A stretch of 64,000 nucleotides of DNA from positions 16,471,001-16,535,000 of the forward strand of contig NC_088914.1 of assembly GCF_963576675.1 (NCBI RefSeq), written 5' to 3'. The notes under the pieces were generated by a model. The model searched no databases. It saw only the letters and a program-made list of their open reading frames with translations, and had not been told where the DNA came from. Positions 46,965 through 59,800 of the stretch are shown in pieces (position 1 is the stretch's first letter; each line of letters starts with the position of its first letter). The position numbers were made by a program, and so were the translations under genes. This DNA comes from Euphorbia lathyris (Eukaryota > Streptophyta > Magnoliopsida > Malpighiales > Euphorbiaceae).

Positions 46965-47190
46965 TATATAATCTCTGATAGAAACCAGAAACGAAGCTAA
47001 CCAAAATAGGTCACTTGGGCAACACGTGCCAAATAGAAAAGCAATTTGCAAGAAAACTTAAGCGGAACGTGTCAACTAAAGAGAACACAAGACCGAAGGC
47101 TTGGAACAACCGAAGGAAAAATCGCCATTTCATTTCTCCCACATGTGCTGAACCCTACAAGAGTCTAGAAGAGAGGACAACGTGGACATA

Positions 47191-47646
47191 TGATATCGTA
47201 TAAACGAATCAAACACGTGGCATTACAAAAGCCTTCAGATCAACTTTCACGTGTTACAATCTAGCCTTCAGATCGGTTAAGAAGCTTTTGTGGAACGTTT
47301 CCCTTCTAAAAGTAACCCTGTGTGGCTAGGTTGAAGACTCCACATTAAGGAGAATTTCTCCTAAAGCCAGACTTCTAGTAGGAGAATGAGCCCTAGTACC
47401 AAAAGGACTCCTAGAAGAAGAAGTGTTCGGCCAAGCCTTAATAGTCAGATATGGCTACATCCTATGGTACATTAACACTACAACCTATAACTAGTCCTTA
47501 CTCTTCAACCTTTCCTAAACATCTACTGATTGGAGCGGGTTCATCGGCGGTCCATTTCTGACATTTGGTTCTGTTTACAGGTTAAACCTGGAAGACTCGG
47601 CAAGACATTCAGACTCTTAGTTACAAATTCATATACACATATATCA
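47191..47646 (+). repeat. gypsy LTR in copy B (456 bp)
   Basis: Starts TGATATCGTATAAACG and ends ATATATCA, colinear with 35560-36031. The purine tract before it has decayed (gagaggacaacgtgga). Confidence 0.8.
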
Positions 47647-47653
47647 ATTACTT

Positions 47654-48110
47654 GATTGGGATTGCTGGCGGACGTGTAAATGAGCGCATGGATTGAGCGG
47701 ATGTCCATTCGTTGAGCTCCTAACGAGCTCGTTGGACAATCAGTACATTCTGAGTGTTTTTCTATTCCCAGACGACCAAATTCCGATTTTTCCATAACGA
47801 CCATATCACACCATCATCAGTCAGAGGTGGATCCCGAGATAAGGCCGTTGCAAACCAGTTCACAAAACTCCCGATAGAACTCATAGGGTAGTCATTGAAG
47901 AAAATTGCCCATGTTGCCTTGGCTACGTGACAACCCAGAAAGACGTGTTTTACATCTTCGCCCACTGCCTTAGATAAATTAATGTGGGTAGTGAGGTTGA
48001 GAAGAGTCGCCCGATACAATTTTTGATTTTGGGTGCTACCTGTATGGACCAAATAAGACGTCAATCGACTAGTGGAACCAACGACCTAATGGTAGAGAAA
48101 GCTTCACGGA
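47654..48110 (-). pseudogene. L1-type LINE C-terminal fragment
   Basis: The minus strand reads GEDVKHVFLGCHVAKATWAI followed by DDGVIWSLWKNRNLVVWE, the zinc-binding (zf-RVT) and following region of plant L1 ORF2. It interrupts the A/B shared flank between 'atatcaattactt' and 'cttcaaaatac', perhaps with a 4-bp ACTT duplication. Heavily truncated. Confidence 0.7.
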
Positions 48111-48859
48111 CTTCAAAATACTTATTCATATTTTTTATTCTTAAATTGATTTAAAATAGTTCTAATTACAATTGTCAAAATATAAGTAACTTTTTTTATT
48201 ATTATTAAGTTAGTCATTTACTACGACAATTGTACAAGTAAATATTGAATTGATAATAACTTGACTAATTTAAATTTAACCGATTGGAACATGAAAGACT
48301 CCATTTTGAAAACAACAAAGCTTGAAGTTTACATTTCGGTTTTTAGCTCAAAAGATTATTGATAAAAACACAAACATTTCATATATCTCAATGCACATGA
48401 AATTACTATAATCTTTCTCTTTTGTCCAAATATATGAATTTTGTTAATAAATTAAATTTTTTAAATTCAACCATAATACTTTTATAAGTTATAACTATAT
48501 ATATAATAATAATGTGATTTGTTTATAGTTATTCTTATTCCCCTTGGTAGAGGAACATTCCATGAAACAACGTAATCATTGTTTCATTTCTTCGAAATCG
48601 TGAACAATAATGACTAATAAAATTAATTTAAATAATACAAGTTCATTTACGGTAATTAATTTTAAATTTGACTTCATAAGATTTAAACAATATTCTTTAT
48701 ATTGTTTACTGTATTATTTGGAATACAGTTCTTTAAAGAAATTAATTCATTTAAAATTTCTTTATATTTTACAAATTTTTAATAATTTCTTCATAATAAT
48801 ATTGGATTTTTTTATTTAATTTCTTCCAAACCAAATAATTCCATAAGAAATAGAAGTGG

Positions 48860-51401
48860 GTAGGGTGGATTATGCTCTGCATCACATCGGTCAATTATAA
48901 GGTCTTGGTAAATCAGAAGCTTGAGGGACCAATATCACCGGGCAGAGGGCTCAGACAGGGCGATCCCTTGTCACCTTATCTATTTATACTTTGTGCTGAA
49001 GTCTTGTCAAAGTTAATTGTCAAAGCTGAGATGGAAAATAAGATTCAGGGATGCAGGATATGCAGAGAGGCGCCATCAATCAGCCACCTCTTCTTTGCAG
49101 ATGACAGTTTCTTGTTCTTTGGAGCAAGTAATACACAGGCACAAAATATTGTAGACATTCTACATGAATATGAAGCGGCTTCGGGTCAGGCGATAAATCT
49201 GAACAAATCAGGAATATTTTATAGTAGAAACGTTCAGGGAAACCTGCGTGAGGAGATTGGTGCAGTGCTAAATGTCACCCAGCCGCTTGATACGGGCCGG
49301 TATCTAGGGCTGCCGTCTTTGATTGGCAGATCAAAACGTAATATTTTTGCATTCCTAATTGACAGGCTCAGAAAAAGATTTGGAAGCTGGGGGTTCAAGT
49401 TTCTTTCTAGTGCGGGTAAGGAGGTTTTGCTAAAATCGGTTGCACAGGCTCTACCAACTTTCTATATGAGTACGTTTTTTATCCCAAAATCCATCTGTGT
49501 AGAACTGCAACGAATGATGAATTCGTTCTGGTGGGGAACGAAAGAGGGAGGTAGGAAGAATCTGCATTGGTTTGATTGGGCTACTTTGTGTCGAAGGAAA
49601 GATCAATGAGGGTTGGAGTTCAGGGATCTTCACTTGTTCAATCTGTCGCTATTGGGCAAGCAGGGGTGGAAGCTGATCAATAGTCCAAATACTCTGGTTA
49701 GTCGAATGTTCAAAGCTAAATATTTTGCTACTAACTCTTTTTTGTCCTCCAAATTAGGCAACAATCCTAGTTTTGTTTGGAGAAGTATTTGGGGGTCTAT
49801 TGATTTGTTAAAACAAGAAATAAGGTGGAGGGTGGGAGATGGGAAATCAATACAAGTATGGGGGGACCCTTGGATCCCTTCGTTGCAAAATTACACTATA
49901 CATTCGTACTGTATTGAGGGAATGGAGGGGGTGAAAGTTGCAGAGTTATTGAAGGAAGGGGTTAAGGAATGGGATGTCGAAAAGGTGTATGGATGTCTGA
50001 ACGAGGAAGAAGCTAGAGAGGTTTGTGCTATAACGCTGTCAGTAAGGGATACAAAGGATATTCTGATGTGGAATTTTACGAAGGATGGGCGATACTCCTC
50101 TAAGTCCGGCTATAGAGCTTTCGAGCAAGCAATCTATGACAGAACACCGATAGACGGGTGGGAGAGGGTATCGGAACTTTCAATTCCACCAAAATGGAAG
50201 GCGTTCGTCTGGAAGAGGGTGCTTACCTACAAGACCAAATCTGATCAGACGACATGTTCCGGTGCCTCCTGAATGCACAATTTGCAGAAGGGAGGAGGAA
50301 ACGTGTCAACATTTATTCTCACTATGTTCTTTTGCAGGTAATTGTTGGAGAGGAGCAGGAATTCCTCAACCGGAGGGAGACTATACTAACACACTTCAAT
50401 GGCTTCTAACCGATAATGAAGCTGTGATGGAGAAACGTGTGATGGTGATATGTGCGATATGGAGACAAAGGAACAACTACCTATGGAATGAGAAAGAAGT
50501 ACCAGCTGCTGAATGTGTGCGGAAAGGGAACCTATATTTGCAAGAATGGCGGACAGCTGATCAATCTAACCCGCCGGCTCATAGAGGCACAACAGCAGGT
50601 AATCACCGCGAAATCGCGATGGGGAGGGCAGATGCGCAAGGCGCGGACGGGACGAGGGCAGGGGCAAGGAGCGGAGGGAGGCAGCTGGTCCGACAACGCG
50701 GCGGCAACGCACAGCGAACGCTTAATCGGGAGGAGGATGTCGCAGATGAGGCAGAGCCTTCGATGAATGCAGCAGCAGAACTGCAGTTCGAGGACAGCAG
50801 CAACAGCGATGCGAGGAGGGACGGCCTGCTCCGTTACAGACCTGTGGCTAATTCAGAAACAAGACAACAAGTGGTTAATTGGTGAAAACCGCAACAGGGA
50901 TTTATCAAATGTAATATGGATGGAGCACTGTTCAGAAGTCCGAACGAGGGAGGAACGGGTGCTGTCGTGCGAGATGATTCAGGAAACTTCCATTGTTGTC
51001 TAAGCCGAGTGCGGACAGGTACGTTCACCCCTATGTTAATTGAATCTCTAACTGTTAGAGATTGCTTAGTTTGGCTTGTTGGAACCCCGTGGAAGAAGAT
51101 TAAGATAGAAACAGACGCAAAAATAGTAGTTAATGCAATCTTGAATCGCTCAAACGATCTAACCGGATTTGGATTAGTAGTTCAGGATTGTATAGAGATG
51201 TTAGCAAACAATCGAGAATACTCGGTTTCATATATTCCTAGATTAGCGAATGGGACTGCTCATGTAGTAACAAGGCAATCCCGTTCCAATGCTAATTATT
51301 ATTTTTCAAATGTAATGCCTCAATGGCTGACAGATGTGTTTGAACATGATTTGCAAACCTGTTCATTTTAATCGAAAGGCTTCAGTTTGTTAAAAAAAAA
51401 A
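48860..51401 (+). mobile_element. 5'-truncated L1 LINE
   Basis: Flanked by a 12-bp TSD AAATAGAAGTGG (48848-48859, 51402-51413) and ending in a poly(A) run. Starts inside the reverse transcriptase, so the endonuclease and 5' region are missing, as in incomplete target-primed reverse transcription. The empty site is intact in copy A near 39827-39838. Confidence 0.92.
48872..51371 (+). pseudogene. L1 ORF2 remnant: RT, zf-RVT, RNase H
   Basis: RT: GRGLRQGDPLSPYLF and the catalytic FADD (residues 75-78 of the first stretch), then SGQAINLNKSG and YLGLPSLIGRSK. Thumb and connection: FWWGTKEGGRKNLHW, LLGKQGWKLI, GDPWIPSL. zf-RVT: SSKSGYRAFEQAI, PPKWKAFVWKRVL. C-terminal plant RNase H: CNMDGAL, GGTGAVVRDDSGNF, IETDAKIVVNAI. 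Breaks: TGA at 49607 (in frame), a frameshift near 50250, and TGA at 50883. The 50600-50860 linker is unusually GC-rich for this region. Confidence 0.9.
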
Positions 51402-51490
51402 AAATAGAAGTGGATTTCTCTAAAATATATTAAAATAAATATTTTCAAACAATAGATACGTCCATTTATAGTATTTTAGAGGAATGAAAT

Positions 51491-51868
51491 ACTGAGATGA
51501 GTTAGAGGGGATAAAAACACGAGGGATAAAGATAAAAAAAACTGAGATGAGTTATCTCATGTTTGTTTTAGAGATAGGTTAGGGGGATAGGTTAGAGATA
51601 TGATGATTCCTATCCCTCAAATCCTATACCTAAGAGGAGCGATTTTAGTAGAATGGAAAAGTCCATCTTATCCCTAAAAAATATTATGTAGTTTAAATAA
51701 GGTTAAAATAATAAAATGTATTATTTTATCTCTATTCTTATTTTTTTTTTATAACATCTATTCTTATCCTACATACCAAATATTGAATAATAATTCTCGA
51801 CTATCATATTTTTATCTTCATCCCAACCATTTATCCTTATCTCTATTCCAATAGAATACTAAACACCG
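51491..51868. repeat. possible MITE bridging the right end of copy B
   Basis: Copy A shows the left end 'ggggtgtttgttagagggg' (about 39969) and copy B the right end 'tactaaacaccgtg' (51868), imperfect inverted repeats. In A the element is cut by the 5S array; in B the left end is deleted. Confidence 0.4.
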
Positions 51869-51925
51869 TGAGAATGTTTTTTTTGTTGTTTTTTATTGGA
51901 AGGTTTTTTTTATTGTTTAAAATTT

Positions 51926-52471
51926 AAGGGTAATTAATTTATTAGTCCCTATATTTTGACAAAACACACTGTTTAGTCCTTATATTTTCAAAAACACATG
52001 GTAAGGTCTCTAACCTTTTTCTCAGTGAATTATTTAGTCCCTAACGTTTTTCTCGGTGAACTGTTTAGTCCCTAACATTAGATTCTCATTAAGATTTTGT
52101 TAGTTAATTTGGATTTGTGTTCTTCTTTTTCCTTTCCTTTAAACTCTAGTGCATCTGAAATCAACTTTGAGTGTTCTTTTTTATTTTTTTCTTAATCGTT
52201 CAAATTCGTAAGCATTGAGTCTTTTCTTTTTTCTTGTTCTCCATACAAATAGCTTTTTCTTCTAAATTAGATTTCCTCTTTTAAAGTTTGAAGGTAAATA
52301 GTAAAGGATAATTTAGTCATTTCCGAAGTCATAAAAAATCTAACAAACAGACAGAAGGACTAAACAGTTCACTAAGAAAAAGGTTAGGAACCTTACCATA
52401 TGTTTTTAAAAATACAGGGGCTAAACAATGTGTTTTGTTAAAATATAGGGACTAATAAATTAATTATCCAA
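51926..52471. mobile_element. 546-bp foldback MITE (family M1, copy 2)
   Basis: Same TIRs as 1423-2004 (AAGGGTAATTAATTTATTAG...). Flanked by AATTT on both sides (51921-51925, 52472-52476), the same 5-mer as copy 1. Confidence 0.8.
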
Positions 52472-52476
52472 AATTT

Positions 52477-53860
52477 AATTTAAACAATAAAAACCCCTAA
52501 AAAAAGTATTGCACGTGATAAGAGGGTGGGCAAGCAATGGGGTAGACTCAAATTTCTAGGGAAACAAACAGAAAGCTCTGTGTCACTTAAGTTAGCTTTC
52601 CAATAACATTTCATGTGCTCCATCCATGTACATTAGATTCTTTCTAGTTAAATTTCACATATACTCCTTCAATTTGTTGATTTATATCATATTACTACTG
52701 ATAATAAGGAAATAACCAATGGTGACACGTGGACTAATCACATACTTCGAAAAAAAAAATGATAACCGATTGTGCCATACGGGCTAATGACATATCACAA
52801 CCCTAAACACCTAACTCAAGGCTGACACATGCCAAAGTAGTCTCATCTAACAAGAGGCTTTCATCCTCACACCTGCACATGTTCAGAATATCAACTAGAG
52901 CAAGCATGCGCTTCTATACACGCCCCCAAGCACTATAAATAAAAATGACTTCAGTGTGAGGTATTAATAAACTAGGATAGTTCGTAATATATTCAAGTCC
53001 AAAGCTCGATTCAAGTGGGCTCGGCTTGAGATATTAACAAGTCGAGTCTTAGTTTCCTTAAGTTCGGTTTGAAAGCTCGCAAACAAGCTCGGTAATTTTT
53101 TAATTACTATATGTTTCATTAATCTTTAATTTAATTAATGACTATTAAAAAAAATTAAGTAATTAGTACTGGACTCTAACTCTCAATAGTCAGAACTCAC
53201 AAGACCGATTAGAAAACACTTAACAGAAGCTTTAGGAATTTCAATAGTTAGAAAATTAGGAATTTAAAGTTAAAAATACAAATCCTAAAAACTAATTAGT
53301 TTCTTTCCTTGAACATCCATAGTAGTGACGCTAACAACTACCCCCCATACACAACCACGTAGACAACAAGACCGGTTATGATTTATGAGTTTGTCTTTTA
53401 AACTCATATGGAATATGTTATAGAGATTTTATCTTTCTTTTTTATATCTTCTTTGCTACTTATTTTATTCACTTTAGAGCTAAGTTTTGGATCCCCATGC
53501 CTACTACCTGTATTCCTAAGATTTTTTTGTTGTTATTTATGTTTAAAATAATAATAATAAATTATTTGTAAATTTTAACTGACTTAAGCTTTTGATTCAA
53601 ATTATAACTTGAGATTATGACAGAATTTTTTAAATTAAGTTTCTTTCTAGTGTTGGAAAGAGAAGACTTGGTGTTAAAAGTGCGTTGTTCAAGTCTACTT
53701 TGATATAGAAAAAAGAATGCTAGTAGCTTTGAGTCAAATGTCCCTAAAATCTTCTATAGCAACTAGATTAGTAACAGACTCAAAACGAGTTACTACAGAA
53801 GTTCACTAATCACAAAATATTTTGTACAAGATATCATCCACCATATCGAATATGAGCTAC
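52477..53860. other. region downstream of RFC4
   Basis: AT-rich, with no further gene. The RFC4 3' UTR and poly(A) signal must lie in its right part, but no single site stands out. Confidence 0.4.
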
Positions 53861-56800
53861 TTAACCCGCATAAGAGAATTCTTCTGGCTTATTACAAAGA
53901 GCTCGCATCGTGTTGCTGGCCACATCCAGGAGCTGCAAGTGTTCATCTGCACCATCAATAAGACACTGCAATTTTGCACACCATCTAAATTTTAGAATGA
54001 ATTCTATCTATTACTATGTCTCTGGTCTTGCTCAAAATAACATATGACCAAAGGCAATAATGCATTATCCTGTTATCTGATGTTAATATGAGAAGCTTGT
54101 AGTATAAAAGTGACAAACAATTGCAAGACAGAAAACCAGTCAGTCAATCTATCCGAAAACATCAAATAATCATCACCCTTTTGCTCCTTTTAACTTGATT
54201 AGCAACTATTGTTATAGCAAATCAGACATATCTAGCTTAAGCCTCATGGATTCTAAGATTTGTTGGACTGAAAAGCAATGCACATAATGGCCAAAATCTT
54301 TATATGATTTCTTGACGTGGAGCAATTTGGGGTCCCACGCAGTGGCATAGTCCGCCTTTGACTAGTTGCAGTGCAAAAAGTAAACCCAGCTAACATGGTT
54401 TGGCCTTAAAAAAAATTGCTTACTCAGGACAAATTGATGTCGTTTTGGCCTGGGCTGGGGCAAAATAAGTGGGGGGCAGGGGCAGAAATCACCCTTATAA
54501 GAGGTGGTTCCCGACAGCCCGCTGGCACCCCCTGTGCTTCTGCCTCTTGGCCGAGATAAGAGTTATGTTTTATGGGTTCAGTTACTTGGACCCGAAATTG
54601 CTCCAAATTGAAAATATCACGGACAAAATTTATCATTTCTTATGTTAGGGCTATCTAAGCACTTGCCCAAAAAACATTAGGGGAAAATTGGGACCTTATC
54701 CCTTTCTTGACAGAAGAAACACATTATGGGAAATCTCTTTGGAGTTTCAACTTTTACTCTAATATAACTTGAAGATAAAACATGAATAAGCCAGTGAAAT
54801 TGACCTTATCAGCTGCAGCAAGTTTCTTGCAAATTCGAGCTTTCTGTTCATCTAGTATGTCATCTGTGTTGACCACCAGCTCGAATAACTGGAAATGTAA
54901 ACATCTCAGCTGCTGCTATTTTTTCTAGGAAACCAACATAAGACATGCATAACAATGGTTAAGGGTACCTGAAGGAGCAGCTGAGAGACTGGATAACCTT
55001 CTCTGATTATATAATTGACCTCCTTGTCCACCAAATCAAAGTCACCGCTTTTGCATGCTGTGTAAAGTGCACCTACAGCCTCTTGTGGAACTACCTGATA
55101 AATGAACAAGATACTCAACTCTTCAACACAATATGCATTGCAACTCAAAAAACGCATTATATAAAGTAAATAAGTCATTTTATTGTTCATACAATTTGTC
55201 CGCTTATATTGTGCAACTAAAGCCCGGGCATTAATTGGTTAAGGAAACCTTATTCAATCTCAAAACAAGTGTTCGAACATTTTGCAGTATTTTTTTAGAG
55301 TATAGTTATTTATGAAGACGACAAACTACAAATGGAATGCATAATTGACACATAACTACAGAGATGCCATCACAAATTTGCCCAATTTATGTTGCCAAAA
55401 CAATTAAAGAACAAAAATTAAGCATATTACCCCAGATACACCTATTAGGTCCTTGGATGAAATTGTGGATCCAAATAAGCGAGCAGCTCCCTGCAATATT
55501 GGATACAAATGAAGTTTCAATTTCAATTCAGACACAGATAGATGACTACCTATAAGTTTAGTCATTGAAGCACTGAAGAAGTGATGAAACAGATCATGGC
55601 TGAAAACAGGGATTTAAAATAAAGGCTAACTGCCAGACTGAAGCAATATACGTAAAATCTATTAATAAACTATCAATTTATCATATATTTATGAGCTCTT
55701 GCAATTGCAATTTTGGTCCTATTAAGATGATTCTTATTTTATTTATACCCTATGCTAAAGATTGTCTGGTCAATTTTATCTCATGTATATTTAAATAAAT
55801 ATGCCCATCAGCTTCCACGAAACAAGATTTAAGTCTCTGTCTACCACGACTAGTGATATATCGCATGCAAATGTCAGCTATAACACTAGCTTCCCTAGCA
55901 CTACATTCAGTAAGAAGAAGCAATATTGAGCATATCAATCTAGTAAAGCCTAAGGTTACAGGTATTAAAATTCAACAAATTCAGATCTCTAAAAACCCTG
56001 CTAATGATAGATTGCTCAGAGTCTCAATGGAATCATGAAGCTATCATCTAGTGTTAGGCAAGCAACGGCCCCCTGTAAATTACTAAATGGGGGAGATGAG
56101 GCAAAAGACATGTTCGCTAACCGTATGGATTATTTCTTCTTGGGTCAATAAATACCAATTTCTATCACCAAAGAGATGCAAAAAAAAGACACCAGTCATT
56201 ACCAACACTGGATCCAAATAACAACAACAACAACAAAGCCTTAGTCCCGAAATGATTCGGGGTCGGCTAACATGAACCATCATATAAAACCGTGAAATCA
56301 AGTCGTGTCAGCGACACAAATTCGCTCCCTCCACTCCGTCCTATCCACTACCATATTTTCCTCAATTCCCAGTAAACTCATATCACTCTCGATCACCCTC
56401 CTCCAAGTTTGCTTAGGTCTTCCCCTACCCCTCACCACTACATCCCTTTGCCACCCTTCGGTTCTCCTAACCGGCGCATCAAGCGCTCACTTGAAATTAT
56501 TACTAGTCACAAGGATGCAGCATAAAGTTGAAGCACAGAGATCTTTGTATGTCAAAAAACCATAAGTTCTATCTTACTTGCAAATATGTGATAGCCCGAC
56601 GAAGATCGCCTTGTGATATGGAGCTTAAGGTTGAAAGAGCCTGCAGTAGAATATCATATATTTTGAAGGAAATCAAACCACAGTTAACTTGGTTGTGCAA
56701 ATAATACTGTCAAGCCATTTGAAGTGTATACCTCTGCATCCAAATTAAGGCCTTCTTCTCTGCAAATGTGCAATATGCGGCTGCTCATGATTTCTTCTGA

Positions 56801-59800
56801 AAGTGGCTTGAACCTGAATTTGGCACATCTGGAAGCAAGTGGCTCAATGATCCTACAGAAAATGACAATTAGTTTAAGGTGTCTCAATGATCCTCCAATC
56901 ATCTAGATATCCAATACAATAATATACAAGTTAGGTCTATTGTCTAAGCATTCATTATATAACTTGTGAATAATCTTGATAATCAAACAAACAAATTCAC
57001 CACAAAAAAGGAAAATGCAGTCATGTCCACCTCTTACCAAATACCAAGATTGATCAGGTTTAATATTCTATAACTGACACTACATGGCTTTTTACCAATG
57101 AAATGATTTAGGTTCATCAATGTTCATAACATAGACCATGAAACAGAAGTAACTACATAGCAGATGTTGAATGAGAGACGCTAAGTATGACAATCATTCT
57201 AAATATTGTCTACATATACCACACAATTCACACTGCCAGATAGCCCCGTGATAAACTTTAGTGGATGAGCAAGTCAGAATAGAATGCACCATTCAGTAGA
57301 TTTTGTCATGTTGATTCACTATTTCAGAGTTCTCAAAATGATAGATTAGCAGCAGAAGAACCAACATCTTGGTATAATGCACAAGTAACATGGTAAAAAA
57401 AAAAAAAGTAGCGATGCTAGATATCCTCTGCATCATCAAGTGCTGCACTTTATAGCAATTAATTATTGCTGCTCTAGCATATTCAATAGGACCAAATCAA
57501 TGACAAAACTTTCATTACAGAAGTAGTACAGATTATGCAAAATCCTTGATTACTTCAACAGCACGCAACATGTGAAATATAAATCTAAGCCAAGTAGAAA
57601 TGAAGCACCTGCTAATGTAATTGCATATAAAAATAAATCTTGTAACTTTTGAGTGAGTTTCCATTGTGCGCCGCAGAGCATTCTGAGCATCTTCAGTCAT
57701 TGAATCTGCCTCGTCCAGGATAATGATCTTAAAAGGTGGACAAGGGTAGGCCCTGAAGGAGGAATAGGAAAGTACATTGATTATTAAAAAAATCAGCAGT
57801 AATCTACAATGAAGTAATACTTAATGCAAGAAGAAGCATTACATACCCTCCACGCTGGCCAGAACTTACAGCCACTGCAGCAAAATCCTTAATCTTAGTC
57901 CGGACAACATTTATACCACGGTCGTCACTTGCATTCAGCTCCAGAACCCTGTTCTTGTAAAGTCCAGGTCTGTAGAAGATTGCAGTTAATTTAGAGCCAA
58001 GAAAGAGAAGATGATATCCATGTCCCAAGGCTTTGAATTTATTACACAAATAAAGCAGTAGAATACATAAACTAAGATGATAGCAACCATATACGAAGCT
58101 TACAGCAAGCATTAAACACTGCAAAGCATCTCTAAGTTTGGACATACAAGGGATCTTTACAAAGCATTTACCTACAATATCAAGGCATTTGAGTAACAAT
58201 AAGGAATTAAGAGCATCAAGTTGAAAAATCAAGAAAAAATCCCATAGCAGGTAAATGGCAAAAATACCTAAGTCGCCAAACATGTTTGCCTTTAATTGTG
58301 AGAATCCATATCAGTTTAAGGATTTAACTCCAACAACCATGTAGTCAATTTTGCAATGCTGTTTTACAGTGGAACAAGGAAATTTAATGTCCTAAATGGA
58401 TGAGCATAAGCAGATTTTTGCCGAAAAGTTCAGCCTCTATAGACAGCTTTAACTGGACAAACATGTCTGCTCACCAAGTCTTTGTCAAAGATTAATATAA
58501 GATCTACATTGGACCTTAACTATTAGCTCGAGCTTTTAGTTCAAACGGTTCCATAACATGGTATCAGAGCCTCTTGGACCAAACGGTCGAGGGTTCGAGT
58601 CGTTGCAACCTCACTAATTTGTGGAATTAAAAACACATGGCGGGATGGGCCTGTGTTGTGCAAGCTGCAAGCTGCAAGCCCAAGGGGCATTTGAGTGTGG
58701 GGGTGTGTCAGAGATTAATATAAGATCTATGTTTGGACCTTAACTATTAGCTCGAGCTTTTAGTTCAAACGGTTCCATGACAGTCTTTCTCTTCCGAATA
58801 AAAAGGAAACCAAGTAACACCCCAAGAAAGTAATTATCTATATCATCTAGCTAACCTTATGGAGGATGAAAGGTCTAATTTATCATAGACAAGCTAACAG
58901 CTTTATGCTACTCAGGGTCTAGCAAAGGTCAGAAAGAGCAGAGAATGACATTTTGCATTTACCTCTTCCATGGCTCAGTTCCCATTACCATTCATAGCCC
59001 TAAAATTGCAAAGATGTACTCTGCATCCAGTTGTTTCTTGTCTTTACACCAAATCGTCTATACAGAACATAACCTTAAATAACTGCTTGTCTTGCACTAC
59101 GTATATCCAGAAGAAATTCAATTTTGGTAGTTCAATAGCAAATTACAGTAAGAATACGATGTGTATGTAATTGAGGGAAAAAAAACTGATCTATTAAGTC
59201 ATAATATCATATATGAACTATCCATTACTTTCCCTTAAATTCCACTGTATGTTTTGAATTGTTTTGGTTATTTTCCAAAAAGAGTATATGATGCTGACGT
59301 TACAATCAATTAACGATACAACAGCAAAAATTGTTTCCATTACAAGAAGCCAGCAAAGTCATATAAGCAAGTGCAAGTATCATATAAAGTACCAGAACAG
59401 CAAAGTTAACTATCTCTTATTCAACTTCCATAAGTTTTAAATGCAACCCATGTCATGAATGTATGGTTATACTATTCTTCATTCTCCATACTTATTATGC
59501 AAATCTCGTAAAGAGTTAACCTGAAGTAAGAATTCACAAAATACATCATAAAACTTACTAAAAAAAAATCTGGTCAATTACTCAAAACCCTAAAGAATCC
59601 TCTTTTCCATTAATTAAAATAGTAACATGAAGAATACAACTAGACACACCAAATCCAGTTAAAAAGATAATAAGTACCCATAAAGCTGGTGGGCGATGGC
59701 TAGTGCGGTGGTAGTTTTACCAGTACCGGGTGGGCCATAAAAGAGCATGTGTGGGAGCTGGAAAAAGAAAACAAAAATTATCCAGACAATTTGTACAACA

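Larger units (their letters stand above)
46965..51602 (+). repeat. segmental duplication copy B
   Basis: Counterpart of 35335-40081. Contains the gypsy interior end (46965-47190), its LTR (47191-47646), the shared flank, and unoccupied sites for both Mutator-like elements. It carries instead a LINE fragment (47654-48110) and an L1 LINE (48860-51401). Confidence 0.88.

Noticed and set aside
54424..54636. 70-codon ORF in the last RFC4 intron
   Set aside because: No motif, and it lies between two well-defined exons.
58559..58615. tRNA gene
   Set aside because: The TGGTATCAGAGC and B-box-like words are there, but no cloverleaf can be drawn; they are the primer site and interior of the miniature LTR element.
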